64,000 nt of DNA. It comes from HGM11525 sp036307445 (GTDB lineage Bacteria; Bacillota; Clostridia; UBA1381). The translations under genes and the position numbers were made by a program. A model generated the notes under the pieces. It was not told the DNA's origin. It searched no databases and saw only the letters and a list, made by a program, of their open reading frames with translations. Of this stretch, positions 17,401-25,626 are shown piece after piece (position 1 is the first letter of the stretch; the number at the start of each line of letters is the position of its first letter). Location of the stretch: the NCBI GenBank assembly GCA_036307445.1, contig JAXJXP010000010.1, positions 5,683 through 69,682 of the forward strand, given 5' to 3'.

Positions 17401-17466
17401 CATCTTATATCCAGCTCGTCCTTTGATGGAAGCTTAGGGAAGGTTTTACAGATATATTCCTTTAGT
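17401..17466 (-). other. Possible decayed C-terminal gene remnant in the sstT-nfeD gap
   Basis: On the minus strand a 20-codon stretch ending in TGA at 17401 reads LKEYICKTFPKLPSKDELDI and one more residue, which has the look of a protein C-terminus, but it has no start and is preceded by a stop. It could be chance. The rest of the gap up to 17523 holds nothing I recognise. Confidence 0.2.
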
Positions 17467-17523
17467 CATTTTTTGGGTGAGGTGAGGTAGGCTGCTCTCC
17501 TACAAACTACACAAAGAAATTTA

Positions 17524-17552
17524 TTGACCGTAAAGAGTATAGATGATATAAT
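17524..17552 (+). promoter_or_regulatory. Promoter of nfeD-SPFH
   Basis: TTGACC (17524-17529), 17 bases, TATAAT (17547-17552). An 8-base inverted repeat, ATGCAAAT/ATTTGCAT (17557-17564 and 17576-17583), follows in the leader just before the ribosome site. Confidence 0.75.
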
Positions 17553-17603
17553 GAAAATGCAAATAGCATTCTGCAATTTGCATATATAAGGGAGGCGATA
17601 GAA

Positions 17604-18029
17604 ATGATAGACAGTATTTGTTGGGTTGTTGCGATTATAGTATTTGCGGCGGTTGAAGCGGGTACGGCGATGCTGGTCAGCATATGGTTTGCAGGAGGAA
17701 GCCTTGCGGCGCTAATAGCATCTCTTTTAGGGTCTGGTGTGTATGTACAGGTTTTGGTATTTCTTGTGGTTTCGGCGTTGTGTCTTTTTGCACTTAGAAA
17801 AGCGGCATTTAAGAATATGAAAACGGGAAACGGCAAAACTAATCTCGACAGAATTATCGGGCAAGAGATTATAATTACCGAAACGGTAGACAATATTAAC
17901 CGTCAGGGAGCGGCTGATATAAATGATGTAAAATGGAAGGTAAAGAGTGAAACGGGAGAGGTTATTTCTGCAGGAGAGACTGCTACGGTTACCGATATTG
18001 AGGGCGTCAAGCTTGTTGTAAGAAGATAA
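17604..18029 (+). CDS. NfeD-family membrane protein
   Basis: A 141-aa short NfeD-like protein: two to three hydrophobic helices in the first 70 residues, then a soluble OB-fold domain (about 80-141, ending EGVKLVVRR). NfeD proteins pair with stomatin/flotillin-type SPFH proteins, and the next gene (13 bases on) encodes one. The pair is thought to organise membrane microdomains and protein quality control. It lacks the ClpP-like protease domain of long NfeD forms. Confidence 0.88.
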   Translation: MIDSICWVVAIIVFAAVEAGTAMLVSIWFAGGSLAALIASLLGSGVYVQVLVFLVVSALCLFALRKAAFKNMKTGNGKTNLDRIIGQEIIITETVDNINRQGAADINDVKWKVKSETGEVISAGETATVTDIEGVKLVVRR

Positions 18030-18042
18030 GGAGGAATAGTTT

Positions 18043-18936
18043 ATGGAATGGTTTTTGTTAATAATTTTTGCGATTGCACTTATAGTACTTGTTTCCAATG
18101 TTAAGATTGTGCCTCAGGCACACGCATATATCATTGAGCGTTTTGGAGCGTATAATACAACGTGGAATGTCGGTTTGCACTTCAAGGTACCGTTTATAGA
18201 CAAGGTTGCAAAGAGGGTAAATCTTAAGGAAAGAGTTGTGGATTTCCCGCCGCAGCCTGTTATTACCAAGGATAATGTTACTATGCAGATAGATACGGTT
18301 GTGTATTTTCAGATTACCGATCCGAAACTTTTCGCCTACGGTGTCGAACAGCCTATGATGGCGATTGAAAACCTGACCGCTACAACACTTCGTAACATTA
18401 TAGGCGATTTGGAGCTTGACGAAACTCTTACATCAAGAGATATTATAAATACCAAGATGCGTGCAATCCTTGACGAAGCAACAGACCCGTGGGGAATTAA
18501 AATAAACCGTGTTGAGCTTAAGAACATTATCCCGCCCAAAGAAATTCAAAATGCAATGGAAAAACAAATGAAGGCAGAACGTGAAAGACGTGAGTCAATT
18601 CTTCGTGCCGAGGGTGAGAAAAAGTCTGCAATTCTTCTTGCTGAGGGTGAAAAGGAGTCTGCGATTTTGCGTGCCGAGGCGGTTAAGGAAACTGCTATTC
18701 GTGAGGCAGAGGGAGAGGCTCAGGCGATATTGGCTGTGCAGACCGCTATTGCAGAGGGTATTAGAAAGATTAATGAGGCAAATCCGTCCGATGCCTATGT
18801 TGCCATAAAAGCTCTCGAAAGCTTTGAAAAGGTTGCCGACGGCAAAGCAACCAAGATTATTATTCCGTCTAAAATACAGGAATTGGCAGGTTTTACAACA
18901 TCAATTAAAGAACTTATTACTGATATAAAAGAATAA
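18043..18936 (+). CDS. SPFH/stomatin-like membrane protein (QmcA type)
   Basis: A 297-aa protein with an N-terminal membrane anchor (about 3-22), a band-7/SPFH domain (about 25-185, VPQAHAYIIERFGAY through INRVELKNIIPP) and a charged Ala/Glu/Arg-rich coiled coil (about 190-245, with repeats of RAEGEKKSAILLAEGEKES type). It is expected to oligomerise as a ring in the inner leaflet and partner the NfeD protein encoded just upstream. Confidence 0.9.
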   Translation: MEWFLLIIFAIALIVLVSNVKIVPQAHAYIIERFGAYNTTWNVGLHFKVPFIDKVAKRVNLKERVVDFPPQPVITKDNVTMQIDTVVYFQITDPKLFAYGVEQPMMAIENLTATTLRNIIGDLELDETLTSRDIINTKMRAILDEATDPWGIKINRVELKNIIPPKEIQNAMEKQMKAERERRESILRAEGEKKSAILLAEGEKESAILRAEAVKETAIREAEGEAQAILAVQTAIAEGIRKINEANPSDAYVAIKALESFEKVADGKATKIIIPSKIQELAGFTTSIKELITDIKE

Positions 18937-18954
18937 TTAGGGGCGGATGCCTAT

Positions 18955-19008
18955 ATGAAAGGCTACAAGTTAGGGCTTGAAGCCGAAAGAAAGCTTGATG
19001 AAATATAA
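18955..19008 (+). CDS. Possible 17-aa small ORF
   Basis: ATG to TAA encodes MKGYKLGLEAERKLDEI, with a purine-rich AGGGGCGG about 8 bases upstream and a terminator immediately downstream. It sits at the end of the nfeD-SPFH transcript. It may be a real small protein or chance; no family is recognised. Confidence 0.25.
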   Translation: MKGYKLGLEAERKLDEI

Positions 19009-19035
19009 AAAAGGCAACCTTAAAGGTTGCCTTTT
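19009..19035. terminator. Bidirectional terminator between SPFH and secG
   Basis: AAAAGGCAACCTT and AAGGTTGCCTTTT form a 13-base perfect palindrome around one base, with A- and T-runs on either side, so it can end transcripts from both directions. Confidence 0.9.
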
Positions 19036-19039
19036 AAAA

Positions 19040-19099
19040 TTACATCTGTGTTATGTAGGGACCGATCTCCTGGACGGTCCGTTTAGCTTACATCTGTGT
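19040..19099. repeat. REP-like element copy 4 between 12-bp direct repeats
   Basis: The GTAG-hairpin repeat at 19054-19084 (stem GGACCG/CGGTCC perfect) lies between two exact copies of TTACATCTGTGT, at 19040-19051 and 19088-19099. The second copy is the last four codons of secG on the minus strand. This looks like an insertion with a duplicated target, or a small tandem duplication. Confidence 0.75.
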
Positions 19100-19327
19100 A
19101 AATACAAGAACCAAAGTTGTTACAAGGAACAAAATAGCGAGAGTAGCTGTAAGCCTTGAAAGCATTGAAGCCTTTGTTCTGCCGCCGTTCTTGCTGAAGA
19201 AAGAATCACCGTCGGGTGCTGAACCGGAAATACCTCTCATACCGGGGTCCTTACCCTCCTGAAGAAGTACCATTACAACGAGCAATACTGCAACAACAAT
19301 ATGCAATACGGTAAATAATGTAGTCAT
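19088..19327 (-). CDS. secG: Preprotein translocase subunit SecG
   Basis: A 79-aa two-helix membrane protein of the SecYEG channel. Hydrophobic helices span about 4-22 and 56-76, with the conserved LLQEGKDPG between and a Gly/Ser-rich loop GISGSAPDGDSFFSKNGGRTKASMLSRLT, matching Firmicute SecG. ATG 19327 has an AGGAGG site. Its last four codons are part of the direct repeat flanking a REP-like element. Confidence 0.93.
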   Translation of the reverse strand: MTTLFTVLHIVVAVLLVVMVLLQEGKDPGMRGISGSAPDGDSFFSKNGGRTKASMLSRLTATLAILFLVTTLVLVFTQM

Positions 19328-19367
19328 ATCTTTTCCTCCTATACATAATCATTAGAATAACATATCT

Positions 19368-19395
19368 ATTATATCACATTTTTTCTGTTTGGCAA
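19368..19395 (-). promoter_or_regulatory. Promoter of secG
   Basis: On the minus strand TTGCCA (19395-19390), 16 bases, TATAAT (19373-19368), about 40 bases upstream of secG. Confidence 0.7.
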
Positions 19396-19427
19396 GAGCT
19401 TTTTGTAAATTTTCACTTTTTTTATGG

Positions 19428-20666
19428 TTAAGAGCGGTAATCTCCGTTAATCTTCACATAATCATAGGTTAGGTCGCAGCCCCATGCTTTTGCAGAACTA
19501 TCCCCTTGATTAAGGTTAATATTAATGAAAATATCCTCTTCGCCAAGCACAACCTTTGCTTTTTCCTCCGAGAAGGGAACACCTGCACCGTTTCTGCAAA
19601 CGGGAACAACACCTGCTTTAGATGCAATATCAACATCCACCTTTGATATATCGAACTCCGCCTCGGCATAACCGATTGCACAGAGTATTCTGCCCCAGTT
19701 TGCGTCCTCACCGAAGATAGCACATTTTAAAAGGGGAGAACGGATAACACTCTTTGCAACGATAATTGCTGTGTCAAGGTTTGGTGAGCCGGCTACGGAA
19801 CATTCAATCAGCTTGGTTGCACCCTCGCCGTCCTTTGCCAGCATCTTGGTAAGCTCGCTCATTACGATAAAGAGAGCATCTTTGAAAACTGCATAGCTTT
19901 CATAGCTTTCGGTGATTTCGTCATTTCCTGCCATGCCGTTTGCAAGAACGCATACCATATCATTAGTTGATGTATCGCCGTCTACCGACAGGCAGTTATA
20001 TGTGATTTTTGTTATCTCGGAAAGAGCGGCCTTTGTTGCATTGCTTGAGATATTTGCATCGGTAGTGATGAAGTTAAGTGTAGTTGCCATATTCGGATGA
20101 ATCATACCACTGCCCTTTGCCATACCTCCGAGACGGCAGGTTGTGCCGTTTAAATCAAACTCAACCGCAACCTCTTTCTTGACGGTATCTGTTGTCATAA
20201 TAGCTGTAGCAGCTGCTAAGTTGCCGTTATAAGACAATCCCTTGCACAATGCGCCGATATTATTTTCGATAGGCTCTATCGGCAAAATCTGACCAATAAC
20301 ACCGGTTGATGCAACAATAACCTCGTCGCTGCTTATACCAAGCTCTGTTGCGGCCAAGGAACACATTTTTTCTGCTTTTTCTTCTCCGTCTGCGTTGCAG
20401 GTGTTGGCATTTTTGGAGTTTGCGATTACTGCACGGCACTTTCCACCTGTTTTTTCGAGGTGTTTCTTTGTGACGGTGATGGGTGCACCCTTTACCTTGT
20501 TTGTTGTGTAAACTGCTGCAGCGTTACATAGTGTGTCGGAAACAACTATACATAAATCGTTCTTTTCCTTGTTGGGATTAAGTCCGCAATTAAGTCCGCT
20601 TGCGCGAAATCCCTTCGCAGCGCATACACCGCCATCAATATATTTGTAACCTTCGTAGTTTTTCAT
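19428..20666 (-). CDS. argJ: Bifunctional glutamate N-acetyltransferase/amino-acid acetyltransferase ArgJ
   Basis: A 412-aa enzyme that moves acetyl from N-acetylornithine to glutamate in the cyclic arginine pathway. The self-cleavage site is visible in KGSGMIHPNMATTLNF, where the second Thr of ATT becomes the nucleophile of the beta chain. GVIGQILPIE forms the oxyanion region. Full-length and typical. Unusually it stands alone with cca, away from argC/B/D, and starts 2 bases after the cca stop. Confidence 0.94.
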   Translation of the reverse strand: MKNYEGYKYIDGGVCAAKGFRASGLNCGLNPNKEKNDLCIVVSDTLCNAAAVYTTNKVKGAPITVTKKHLEKTGGKCRAVIANSKNANTCNADGEEKAEKMCSLAATELGISSDEVIVASTGVIGQILPIEPIENNIGALCKGLSYNGNLAAATAIMTTDTVKKEVAVEFDLNGTTCRLGGMAKGSGMIHPNMATTLNFITTDANISSNATKAALSEITKITYNCLSVDGDTSTNDMVCVLANGMAGNDEITESYESYAVFKDALFIVMSELTKMLAKDGEGATKLIECSVAGSPNLDTAIIVAKSVIRSPLLKCAIFGEDANWGRILCAIGYAEAEFDISKVDVDIASKAGVVPVCRNGAGVPFSEEKAKVVLGEEDIFININLNQGDSSAKAWGCDLTYDYVKINGDYRS

Positions 20667-20668
20667 TT

Positions 20669-22009
20669 TTACCGTCCCTTTCGTTTTATCTCTTTTGCTC
20701 TTTTGAGCAGGTGCTCTCGTGTATTAAGCTCGGGGCTAATTAAAACCTCGCCTAAAAGTATCTTTAAAGTATCGCCTATTTCACGACCTGCCTTAAAGCC
20801 TAATTTTATCAAATCCCTGCCGTTTACAACCAAATCGGACAGCATATATGGCTGACCTTCTGCGAGGACATTTTCGTAAACCTTGCGGACCGCCTCTATT
20901 CTGTTTAGCTTGTCTGTAAGATATTTCTCGTTTTTGGCACGGTTGTCGGAAATCTGCAGGCTAAGAAGCTTAAGAAAAAGCTTATCGCCAACCTTCGCCA
21001 GCATACGCTTTACAGCGGGAGGAGTAGGCTCTATGCGAACGTCGTGGTTTTCTATAAGTGCAATTATATCCTTTTGACTGTCATTATCCATTTTAAGACG
21101 TCTTAATACATTTGCAGCCAATGATGCACTCTCCTTATGATGTCCGTAAAAATGGATTATGCCGTTTGAGTCGGTGCTCATACATATCGGCTTTCCGATG
21201 TCGTGAAGGAGAGCCGCCCAACGAAGAATAAGGTCTCTTTTTGTCTCGGCGGTTGCGTGGAGAATGTGATTGCCAACGTTATAAATATGGTATTTGTTCT
21301 TCTGCGGTGTATCAAAGCAGATGTCAAGCTCGGGCAGAATGTGGTGCATTAATCCCAAATCCCGCAGTTTTCCAATATATATCGGGTTGTCGGAAAGCAA
21401 AATCTTGTTAAGCTCGCCTAAAATGCGTTCGCTGCTGACCTTTCGTATAAGAGCGGCGCATTTTTTGATAGCAGCAGCCGTTTCTTCCTCTATTTCAAAG
21501 CCGAGCACGGCAGAAAAGCGTACCGCACGAAGCATCCTAAGAGCATCTTCGGTAAAACGTCTTTCGGGATTTCCGACTGTTCTTATAAGCCTTGCTTCAA
21601 TGTCCTCCTGTCCTCCGTTATAGTCCAGAATGCCATTTGTATCATTGTAGCACATAGCATTTATTGTGAAATCACGCCGCATTAAATCTTCTTTAATGTC
21701 GGTAATGAAATCAATGCTGTCCGGATGTCTGGAATCTGCGTAACCGTTTTCGGTGCGGTAGGTGGTAACCTCGTAGCCAACACCGTTTTCCACTACGGTA
21801 ACTGTACCGTGAGCGATGCCTGTATCAATGGTCTTTTTAAAAACCGACTTTATCTCAGCCGGCTTTGCGGAGGTAGTGATATCATAATCGTGGGGGGTTT
21901 TGCCCATAACAAGATCGCGTACCGCACCGCCGACAATATATGCCTCAAAGCCTGAAAGCTGCAATCTTTCGATTATAGCCTTAGCACCGTCGCTTACATT
22001 AAGGGTCAT
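20669..22009 (-). CDS. cca: CCA-adding tRNA nucleotidyltransferase with HD domain
   Basis: A 446-aa class II enzyme that builds or repairs the 3' CCA of tRNAs. GGAVRDLVMG and DYDITT are the catalytic nucleotidyltransferase motifs, RRDFTINAM follows, then the RNA-binding helical region with ERILGELNKIL. An HD domain is present (HDIGKP, residues about 265-275). ATG 22009 has AAAGGAGG 9 bases before it and is preferred over the 8-residue longer in-frame start. It is cotranscribed with argJ. Confidence 0.93.
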   Translation of the reverse strand: MTLNVSDGAKAIIERLQLSGFEAYIVGGAVRDLVMGKTPHDYDITTSAKPAEIKSVFKKTIDTGIAHGTVTVVENGVGYEVTTYRTENGYADSRHPDSIDFITDIKEDLMRRDFTINAMCYNDTNGILDYNGGQEDIEARLIRTVGNPERRFTEDALRMLRAVRFSAVLGFEIEEETAAAIKKCAALIRKVSSERILGELNKILLSDNPIYIGKLRDLGLMHHILPELDICFDTPQKNKYHIYNVGNHILHATAETKRDLILRWAALLHDIGKPICMSTDSNGIIHFYGHHKESASLAANVLRRLKMDNDSQKDIIALIENHDVRIEPTPPAVKRMLAKVGDKLFLKLLSLQISDNRAKNEKYLTDKLNRIEAVRKVYENVLAEGQPYMLSDLVVNGRDLIKLGFKAGREIGDTLKILLGEVLISPELNTREHLLKRAKEIKRKGR

Positions 22010-22049
22010 ATCACTTCGCCTCCTTTGACTCAATACTATACCATTATAA

Positions 22050-22078
22050 AGAATATCATATTACGGGATATTTGTCAA
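22050..22078 (-). promoter_or_regulatory. Promoter of cca-argJ
   Basis: Minus strand TTGACA (22078-22073), 17 bases, TATTCT (22055-22050), ending about 40 bases before the cca start. Confidence 0.6.
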
Positions 22079-22117
22079 TTAACACAGCTATGTAATGTTA
22101 ATTTTTCGATATAAAGG

Positions 22118-22146
22118 TTTACAATCCTGAGAGATAGTGATATAAT
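22118..22146 (+). promoter_or_regulatory. Promoter of the exported stalk-domain gene
   Basis: TTTACA (22118-22123), 17 bases, TATAAT (22141-22146). Confidence 0.7.
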
Positions 22147-22190
22147 AAATATGCTTTTAATACAGACAAAATATAAAGGGGAAATGAACA

Positions 22191-23135
22191 ATGAAGAAAA
22201 TTTTAGCAACCGTAATGGCGGTGGTTATGATGCTTTCAGTAATGCCGATGTCATACGCCTATGAAACAAAAGAATTTGACGGCTACGGAGAAGGCTTTCC
22301 GCAAGTCAGAGTGTCAAATATTATCGGTAAGGATGAGTTTACAAGCCGTCCCGATCAGAACGGATATGAGAAAGACGGTTATCTCTGTCAGGCACCTGTA
22401 ACGGTTGAACTTGCGGTAGACGAATTGTTTATGTTTGAAGGCAGACAGTGTATTCCGGTTGGTGATATTCTCTATGTAAGCACAAAACTGTTACCTATTG
22501 AGGGACAGGTAGAAATCGGAGAATATAATGAGGAAACAGGAGAGGTGAAATGGACAGCGGTTCCTTATACCGAGGAGTTGGCATGGGAGCATGCAGGCTT
22601 TGTAAAAGGTTCCAAGATGACTATAACAAAGCCGGGTCTATATTGGATATGTGCTCGTTATGGTGCAATAGCAGGATCTACTGAAGTATTTCTTAATGTA
22701 ATAGGCGAGGCTAAACCAAATGCGTCCAAGGTATATATTGACGGTAAGGAAATGGAATTTGATGCTTATAATATAGCTGATAACAACTATTTCAAAATTC
22801 GTGATATAGCAATGGCTATAAATGGCAGCGAAAAGCAGTATAATGTAACTTGGGACAACGAAAAGAAAGCTATCAATCTTCTTAAGAATACTCCCTATAC
22901 AGTAGCAGGCGGCGAGCTTTCAAAGGGTGCGTCAGGCGTGATGCCGACTAAGGCAAATACTTCTCATACTCTTTTGGACGGTGAGTTGTTCGGTTTTACT
23001 TCCTATACAATAGGAGAGAGCAACTACTATATGCTAAGAGATTTGGGCGAGGTATTTGATTTTTCAGTAGAGTGGGATGCTGCTACAAACAGCATACACG
23101 TTGATACTACCAAATCTTACGTTAAGCCTGAATAA
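22191..23135 (+). CDS. Secreted protein with copper-amine-oxidase-N-like stalk domain
   Basis: A 314-aa protein with a signal peptide (KKILATVMAVVMMLSVMPMSYA) and an unrecognised N-terminal domain (about 25-175). The C-terminal half (about 180-305) resembles the copper amine oxidase N-terminal/stalk domain: KVYIDGKEMEFDAYNIADNNYFKIRDIA and YTIGESNYYMLRDLGEVFDF, two halves of the repeat with the WD..KNAINL-like turn. Such domains are common in clostridial surface proteins and do not imply oxidase activity. It is monocistronic, between its own promoter and terminator. Confidence 0.8.
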   Translation: MKKILATVMAVVMMLSVMPMSYAYETKEFDGYGEGFPQVRVSNIIGKDEFTSRPDQNGYEKDGYLCQAPVTVELAVDELFMFEGRQCIPVGDILYVSTKLLPIEGQVEIGEYNEETGEVKWTAVPYTEELAWEHAGFVKGSKMTITKPGLYWICARYGAIAGSTEVFLNVIGEAKPNASKVYIDGKEMEFDAYNIADNNYFKIRDIAMAINGSEKQYNVTWDNEKKAINLLKNTPYTVAGGELSKGASGVMPTKANTSHTLLDGELFGFTSYTIGESNYYMLRDLGEVFDFSVEWDAATNSIHVDTTKSYVKPE

Positions 23136-23145
23136 ATATGAGTTC

Positions 23146-23177
23146 AAAAGCAGACGGTTTTTCCGTCTGCTTTTTTT
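23146..23177 (+). terminator. Terminator after the stalk-domain gene
   Basis: AAAAGCAGACGG and CCGTCTGCTTTT arms with a 5-base loop, ending in a T-run. Confidence 0.9.
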
Positions 23178-23191
23178 GTTTAATATGGCTA

Positions 23192-23220
23192 TTGCATCTT
23201 GTGGAAAATGGTAGTATAAT
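23192..23220 (+). promoter_or_regulatory. Promoter of the MATE transporter
   Basis: TTGCAT (23192-23197), 17 bases, TATAAT (23215-23220), 34 bases before the chosen start. Confidence 0.7.
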
Positions 23221-23254
23221 AGGAATGTTGTTTTTAAAGAAGGGAATGGGAGAT

Positions 23255-24607
23255 ATGCAAACAGAAAATAAAATGGGCGTTATGAATGTAAACCGCCTTC
23301 TGATAACTATGGCACTGCCAATGATGATGTCGATGCTTATACAGTCATTTTACAATATTGTCGACTCGGTATTTGTTGCACAGTACAGCAAGGATGCACT
23401 TACAGCAGTATCACTTTGCTTTCCTGTACAATCACTTATGATTTCGCTTGCGGCAGGAACGGGTGTCGGAATTAACTCACTGTTGTCGAGAAGACTGGGA
23501 GAGAAAAAGTTTGAGGATGCGAATAAAGCGGCGGTAAACGGCGTATTTCTCGGTATAATGTCATCAATTGCTGTTGCTATTATCGGTATACTCTTTTCGG
23601 ACAAATTTTTTCAGTATTTTACAGACACGCAGGCGACCATAGAGATGGGCAGACAGTATATGCTTATATGTACTGTGTTCTCTGTTGGTGTATTTATGCA
23701 GATTGTGGCGGAGAGACTTTTGCAGGCGACTGGAAAGACGCACCTTAGTATGCTTTCACAGATGTCGGGTGCGGTAGTTAATATTATTCTTGACCCGATT
23801 ATGATTTTCGGTTACCTGGGCTGTCCTAAAATGGGTATTGCAGGTGCGGCTTATGCAACAGTTATTGGTCAGTGCTTTGCGGCAGCGCTTGCGTTCTGGC
23901 TCAATTTCAAGTATAACAAAGAAATAAAAATTAAGCTTAAAGGCTTTCGGCCGGATGGTAGAATCATTCGTGATGTCTACCGTGTGGGTATTCCTGCAAT
24001 TGTAATGCAGTCGATTACCAGCATTATGACAGTCGGTATGAACAAAATCCTTGCAGATGATATAGCTATTCAGATATTCGGAGTATATTTCAAGATAAAC
24101 AGCTTTATATTTATGCCGGTGTTCGGACTTTCAAATGCGCTTATTCCTATTTTTGCATACAATTATGGAGCGGGCAAAAAGCAACGTATATATGATGCTA
24201 TGAAGCTTGGTATGAAGATTTCAATGTCAATGATGGCTGTCGGAACGGCACTTATTATAATATTCCCCGAATTCTTCTTGAGTCTTTTTGATGCGGATGC
24301 AGCAATGTACAGTATGGGAGTTCCGGCACTTAGAATTATCCCCATAGGATTTACCTTTGCAGGCTACTGTATCGTGATAATATCACTTTTGCAGGCGATA
24401 AATGCGGCTTCAATCAGTATGATAGTCTCAATAGCACGTCAGCTTGCGGTAATACTTCCGTGTGCATTTGTGCTCAAGACCTTCTTCGGCTTCCCTGCAG
24501 TATGGGCAGCAATGCCAATTGCAGAAATCGTGGGAACGATACTTTGTATAGTTTTTTACAGAACTATCTGCCGTCCGAGAATAGAGAGAATTGATTCGAT
24601 AGACTAA
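23255..24607 (+). CDS. MATE-family multidrug/toxin efflux transporter
   Basis: A 450-aa, twelve-helix transporter of the MATE/NorM-DinF superfamily, exporting cationic compounds by Na+ or H+ antiport. It opens VNRLLITMALPMMMSMLIQSFYNIVDSVFVAQYS, a hallmark of the clostridial MATE branch, and carries DPIMIFGYLGCPKMGIAGAAYATVIGQ mid-protein. Substrate is unknown. ATG 23255 has AAGGG about 10 bases upstream and lies after the promoter; the longer open frame includes the preceding terminator and is rejected. Confidence 0.9.
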   Translation: MQTENKMGVMNVNRLLITMALPMMMSMLIQSFYNIVDSVFVAQYSKDALTAVSLCFPVQSLMISLAAGTGVGINSLLSRRLGEKKFEDANKAAVNGVFLGIMSSIAVAIIGILFSDKFFQYFTDTQATIEMGRQYMLICTVFSVGVFMQIVAERLLQATGKTHLSMLSQMSGAVVNIILDPIMIFGYLGCPKMGIAGAAYATVIGQCFAAALAFWLNFKYNKEIKIKLKGFRPDGRIIRDVYRVGIPAIVMQSITSIMTVGMNKILADDIAIQIFGVYFKINSFIFMPVFGLSNALIPIFAYNYGAGKKQRIYDAMKLGMKISMSMMAVGTALIIIFPEFFLSLFDADAAMYSMGVPALRIIPIGFTFAGYCIVIISLLQAINAASISMIVSIARQLAVILPCAFVLKTFFGFPAVWAAMPIAEIVGTILCIVFYRTICRPRIERIDSID

Positions 24608-24718
24608 CCACAATATGTAGATATAGGGGCTATTTTAGCGAAAAAACGTATTTTTGGAACATATTGTGCCTAAAAATGATAATGTTTAAAAAAAACTACA
24701 ACATTTATAAAAAAAGTC
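24608..24718. other. A/T-rich gap after the MATE gene with a distant inverted repeat
   Basis: CACAATATGT (24609-24618) and its exact complement ACATATTGTG (24659-24668) lie 40 bases apart right after the MATE stop. There is no T-run, so it is not a clear terminator. Nothing else recognisable is present before the small-RNA promoter. Confidence 0.35.
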
Positions 24719-24747
24719 TTGCATTATATAATATGCTATGGTATAAT
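24719..24747 (+). promoter_or_regulatory. Promoter of candidate small RNA
   Basis: TTGCAT (24719-24724), 17 bases, TATAAT (24742-24747), with no gene downstream on this strand but a terminator 50 bases on. Confidence 0.65.
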
Positions 24748-24753
24748 ATGTAG

Positions 24754-24826
24754 CGTAGGGAATTACTTCCACCCTCAGATCCTATACATATCAAGCCTAA
24801 AAGCATCGTTTCGCGGTGCTTTTTAG
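24754..24826 (+). ncRNA. Candidate small regulatory RNA, about 72 nt
   Basis: The stretch lies between a good promoter and an intrinsic terminator, with no ORF. Bases 24755-24761 (GTAGGGA) pair with 24780-24787 (TCCTATAC, one bulge), leaving an 18-base loop that contains CTTCCACCCTC, able to pair with purine-rich ribosome binding sites. The 3' terminator hairpin is at 24797-24826. C-rich loops of this type are found in trans-acting Firmicute sRNAs. I do not recognise a known RNA family, so identity is open. Confidence 0.5.
24797..24826 (+). terminator. Terminator of the candidate small RNA
   Basis: CTAAAAGCATCG pairs with CGGTGCTTTTTAG around TTTCG; the T-run is part of the 3' arm. Confidence 0.75.
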
Positions 24827-24835
24827 TTTCAGAAG

Positions 24836-24872
24836 AAAAAAGGATTACAGTTATTATTAACTGCAATCCTTT
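24836..24872 (-). terminator. Terminator after birA (minus strand)
   Basis: AAAGGATTGCAGTTA and TAACTGTAATCCTTT (read leftward) pair with one mismatch around a 4-base loop and run into T's on the minus strand. Confidence 0.85.
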
Positions 24873-24878
24873 ACTTTT

Positions 24879-25616
24879 TTATATAAAATTACTGCTTCCA
24901 AGGCTTATTTCGCCCGATATAAGAATGTCCTCTCCTTTGTCGGTTTTAACAATCAGATTACCTTTTTCGTTGACATCGGTTGCGATGCCTTTTTTGGTAA
25001 TACCATCTTTGGTATATACAATGCTTTGCCCTAATATAAAAAGATATTTTTTGTATTCTGAAATAATTTCGGCAGGACTCATAGCAAGGGTTTTAAAAAC
25101 CTCTGCGGTAATATCGGCAATAACAGTATTTCTGTCCGTTTCTAAATTTAAAGCTCCTGCAATTTCTGCAATATCTTTGGGAAAAAGCTTTGTGGTAAGG
25201 TTTATCCCGACACCGATTATAATTTTGTTACCTGTATTTTCGCAAAGTATTCCGCATACTTTTCTTCTCTCATAAAATATGTCATTAACCCATTTAATAC
25301 CGATATCCCTGCAACCGTGCCTGCGAAAGACCGTCGCAATACTAACTGCTGTTGCAATAGTAATGCAATCTGGCGAGGAAGGGGTATTGACGGCGATAGA
25401 CATATAAATACCAGTGCCGTCAGGTGAATAGAAGCTTTTTCCAAGTCGGCCTCTGCCTGCTGTCTGGGTATCTGCAATAACAAGCTGTGGATTATTTGCG
25501 TCAAGCTCTTTTGCATAACGGTTGGTGGAGTCAATAGTATCAAAGACTGTTATACCAATACATTTAAGCTCTTCTGGCAGATGTTTTCTTATTAAAGACT
25601 CGTCAAGAGTATCCAT
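24879..25616 (-). CDS. birA: Biotin--[acetyl-CoA-carboxylase] ligase (BirA, no DNA-binding domain)
   Basis: A 245-aa enzyme that attaches biotin to carboxylase carrier proteins through biotinyl-AMP. STNRYAKEL, the adenylate loop TAGRGRLGKSFYSP, IKWVNDIFYERRKVCGIL and VGIGINL are family signatures. It lacks the N-terminal winged-helix, so it is the monofunctional class I form that cannot repress biotin genes. ATG 25616 has GAGGAAAA upstream. Third gene of a leftward metY operon, 10 bases after its neighbour. Confidence 0.92.
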   Translation of the reverse strand: MDTLDESLIRKHLPEELKCIGITVFDTIDSTNRYAKELDANNPQLVIADTQTAGRGRLGKSFYSPDGTGIYMSIAVNTPSSPDCITIATAVSIATVFRRHGCRDIGIKWVNDIFYERRKVCGILCENTGNKIIIGVGINLTTKLFPKDIAEIAGALNLETDRNTVIADITAEVFKTLAMSPAEIISEYKKYLFILGQSIVYTKDGITKKGIATDVNEKGNLIVKTDKGEDILISGEISLGSSNFI

Positions 25617-25626
25617 ACATTTTTCC

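Noticed and set aside
23138..23254. Longer MATE protein starting at 23138
   Set aside because: This stretch contains the terminator of the preceding gene and the MATE promoter, so it cannot be coding for the transporter.
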